The notes beneath the pieces were generated by a model. That model was not told where the DNA came from. It ran no database searches and saw only the letters and a list, made by a program, of their open reading frames with translations. Below, one piece after another: positions 5,267-5,438 of a DNA stretch of 5,438 nt; position 1 is the first letter of the stretch, and each line of letters starts with the position of its first letter. Source of the DNA: Archaeoglobaceae archaeon. Its GTDB lineage: Archaea; Halobacteriota; Archaeoglobi; Archaeoglobales; Archaeoglobaceae. Location: the NCBI GenBank assembly GCA_027016055.1, contig JALWBF010000001.1, positions 1-5,438 of the forward strand, given 5' to 3'. The translations under genes and the position numbers were made by a program.

Positions 5267-5438
5267 ATGTTTGAAGTCGTAAAGACTATCTGGCTACTGC
5301 TGCCAGCATACACTCCAAACAACTTCGCCGTTCTCTTCGGAGGAGGGACGCCGATAGACTTGGGTAAGAAATTCATCGACGGGAAAAGGATACTGGGGGA
5401 TGGAACACGATAAGGCGCTTTCTTGCGGGCGTCTTGGG
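5267..5438 (+). CDS. carS: CDP-archaeol synthase CarS, N-terminal part, with an apparent one-base frameshift
   Basis: An integral membrane enzyme (DUF46, CdsA-like) that uses CTP to activate unsaturated archaetidic acid to CDP-archaeol, the precursor for polar head-group attachment. From the ATG at 5267 the frame reads MFEVVKTIWLLLPAYTPNN, a hydrophobic first segment, then AVLFGGGTPIDLGKKF and DGKRILGDG, the conserved CarS N terminus. The frame then hits TAA at 5411-5413 after 48 residues. If one base is added near 5404-5407, translation continues as NTIRRFLAGVLG to the window end, which fits the family pattern ILGDGKTxRGFxxGxxG. The gene is therefore either broken here or carries a one-base sequence error. 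The family length is about 160-180 residues, so most of it lies to the right. There is no Shine-Dalgarno sequence; the transcript is probably leaderless. Divergent from tes. Confidence 0.78.

Overview
The window looks like a chromosomal segment from a hyperthermophilic archaeon. The best guess is the Archaeoglobales, by general look only. The pointers are archaeal ether-lipid genes, a preQ0/archaeosine pathway pair, TATA-type promoters placed for leaderless transcripts, moderate GC content, and proteins rich in K, E and I. The genes are tightly packed; no mobile element, CRISPR array, tRNA or rRNA is visible.

Layout, left to right. Positions 1-935 carry a minus-strand pair, queC followed by queE (the latter running off the left edge), joined by a 4-nt ATGA stop/start overlap. 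Both belong to the 7-cyano-7-deazaguanine (preQ0) pathway, which in archaea supplies archaeosine for tRNA. A short divergent promoter region (936-1001) separates queC from a plus-strand MEMO1-family gene (1002-1793). After a 183-bp gap with a possible terminator and a TATA-plus-Shine-Dalgarno leader comes a 555-residue TPR protein (1977-3644). Its N-terminal half resembles the winged-helix and helical linker found behind the NTPase of STAND ATPases, but no NTPase is present. It converges, with 3 bp between the stop codons, on a minus-strand radical SAM enzyme (3648-5192) recognisable as a tetraether lipid synthase (Tes/MJ0619 type). Divergent from tes, the start of carS (CDP-archaeol synthase) begins at 5267 and runs to the right edge.

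Two functional themes stand out. The left end makes 7-deazaguanine for tRNA modification. The right end is a divergent tes/carS pair acting in archaeal membrane lipid synthesis: CarS activates the diether precursor with CTP, and Tes joins lipid chains to make membrane-spanning tetraethers. The MEMO and TPR genes between them have no evident link to either pathway.

Points of most interest are an apparent one-base frameshift in carS near 5404-5407, the STAND-like TPR protein lacking an NTPase, and a 23-bp near-perfect palindrome covering the ends of the two convergent genes. Two start sites (queC and tes) should be placed downstream of the longest open frame.
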